Part shown: positions 20,308 to 21,325 of the stretch, in pieces
How positions within the stretch are numbered: position 1 is the first letter of the stretch
Layout: every line of letters begins with the position of its first letter
Source of the DNA: Halieaceae bacterium
GTDB taxonomy: Bacteria > Pseudomonadota > Gammaproteobacteria > Pseudomonadales > Halieaceae
Length of the DNA stretch: 21,325 bases
NCBI GenBank assembly: GCA_003331685.1
Contig: QOPK01000018.1
Location: forward strand, 1 to 21,325
Direction of reading: 5' to 3'
Notes under the pieces: model-generated
What the model was told of the DNA's origin: nothing
The model's input: the letters and a program-made list of their open reading frames with translations, nothing else
Database searches by the model: none
Program-made: the position numbers and the translations under genes

Positions 20308-21325
20308 ATGCTTCAGTCCATGCGTCAGAGCACCCAAAGCACCGCTGCAAAGGTGATTATTGGCCTCATTGTGCTGTCCTTCGCCGCTTTTGGTCTGGAG
20401 ACTCTTCTGCCCGGCGGCTCGGGAACATCGGTTGCTGAGGTCAATGGCGAAGAAATCACGCCGTTTGCGTTGCAGGAGGCGATCACGCAGCAAAAACGCC
20501 AATTGGTCAGTGTGCTGGGCGACGATATTGATCCCTCGTTGCTGGACGACGATCGATTGCAGCCCAGAGCACTTCAATCCCTGATCCAGCGTGCCCTGCT
20601 ACTGCAGAAAAGCACTGCATTGAATCTGGTGGCATCCGAGGCTCAGGTAGGCAAGTCAATCACCTCGATTGAAGCGTTCCAGTTCAATGGCTCGTTTTCT
20701 CCCGATACCTACAAAAGCGTTCTGGCCGGTGCGGGTTACACGCCTGAGCGATTTCGCCGAGCGCAGGCAGAGGACATTGTGCTGACCCAGTTACAGACCG
20801 CGATTAGCGAGACCGAATTTGCCACTCAAGCAGAGCTTGCGGCAGCGGCTAATCTCATTGCAGAGGAGCGCGACGTCCGCTACCTCGTGATTCCTGAATC
20901 AGGGCTGGTGTCCGACGAGGACCTCTCTGATGCGGCGCTGAGAAATTACTACCGGCAGAACGAGGCCGCGTTTTTTAACCCGGAGCAGGTAGTGGTTAAC
21001 TACATTCTGCTCGATCCAGCCGACTTTGCGGTGTCAGTGGATGAGTCGGTGGTAGAAGAGCAGTATGAGGCCGTGAAGGATGATTACGAGGTCGTGGAAC
21101 AGGCGCGGGTCTCTCACATCTTGCTGATTCAAGAAGGTGCCGAATCTGATGCTGCCTATGGGCAGCGGGTAGCGGAGGCAGCGGGGCGGATCGGACGCGG
21201 AGAGGATTTTGCTGATTTGGCGGCTGAGCTATCGGACGACTTGGGGTCAGCCAGCCTAGGCGGCGAGCTGGGTTTTACAGATGGTTCTGCTTTTCCTGAT
21301 CAAATGGAGACTGCTATCGCAGCGC
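20308..21325 (+). CDS. ppiD: Peptidyl-prolyl cis-trans isomerase PpiD (partial)
   Basis: Membrane-anchored periplasmic folding factor that meets outer-membrane and secreted proteins at the Sec translocon. The visible 339 codons run off the window end, so the C-terminus is missing. After MLQSMRQSTQSTAAKVIIG comes one N-terminal membrane helix (about residues 15-32). A SurA-like chaperone region follows, starting around VAEVNGEEIT. The parvulin isomerase domain begins near residue 264 (EQARVSHILLIQE, then GEDFADLAAELSDD and GGELGF). The tig-clpP-clpX-lon-hupB-ppiD order is standard. AAGAG precedes the ATG. Confidence 0.94.
   Translation, partial: MLQSMRQSTQSTAAKVIIGLIVLSFAAFGLETLLPGGSGTSVAEVNGEEITPFALQEAITQQKRQLVSVLGDDIDPSLLDDDRLQPRALQSLIQRALLLQKSTALNLVASEAQVGKSITSIEAFQFNGSFSPDTYKSVLAGAGYTPERFRRAQAEDIVLTQLQTAISETEFATQAELAAAANLIAEERDVRYLVIPESGLVSDEDLSDAALRNYYRQNEAAFFNPEQVVVNYILLDPADFAVSVDESVVEEQYEAVKDDYEVVEQARVSHILLIQEGAESDAAYGQRVAEAAGRIGRGEDFADLAAELSDDLGSASLGGELGFTDGSAFPDQMETAIAA

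Overview
This is a core-genome stretch of a gammaproteobacterium. Every protein gene I can name is a housekeeping gene, most closely resembling the versions in Pseudomonas and related marine groups. The gene order (rne divergent from rluC; maf divergent from yceD-rpmF-fab-pabC-mltG-tmk-holB-pilZ; tig-clpP-clpX-lon-hupB-ppiD) and the moderately high GC suggest a pseudomonad or Cellvibrionales/Halieaceae-like bacterium. The genus is inference. There is no phage, insertion sequence, CRISPR array, secondary-metabolite cluster or defence system.

Layout. Positions 1-3019 (minus strand) carry tRNA-Ser(UGA), a stable-RNA-type promoter for it, and rne (RNase E). RNase E has a long, repeat-bearing disordered scaffold. 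A 468-bp divergent region separates rne from rluC. rluC and a YceF-type maf gene converge and overlap tail to tail. From 5087 rightward runs a lipid/cell-envelope/replication block: yceD, rpmF, fabD, fabG, acpP, terminator, fabF, pabC, mltG, tmk, holB, pilZ. It is tightly packed, with ATGA stop/start overlaps at fabD-fabG and pabC-mltG. plsX, normally between rpmF and fabD, is absent, as is tatD, often found after pilZ.

Positions 13259-13725 hold no convincing gene. They contain a minus-strand terminator, GU-dependent hairpins and a very AT-rich patch with a palindromic TATAAT. Together these look like an unannotated minus-strand small RNA, and I consider this the most interesting part of the window. 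tRNA-Leu(UAG) follows. Then comes a protein-quality-control block: tig (trigger factor), clpP, clpX, lon, hupB (HU) with a strong terminator, and the start of ppiD, which runs off the window's end.

The genes work together as: RNA decay and ribosome modification (rne, rluC, yceD, rpmF), fatty-acid chain initiation and elongation (fabD, fabG, acpP, fabF), folate/peptidoglycan/nucleotide/replication functions (pabC, mltG, tmk, holB), type IV pilus assembly (pilZ), and folding plus proteolysis (tig, clpP, clpX, lon, ppiD). Regulatory signals worth attention are a near-consensus promoter placed so that yceD should be transcribed leaderless, and a likely long rne 5' leader. I see no sign of a wholly new multi-gene system.
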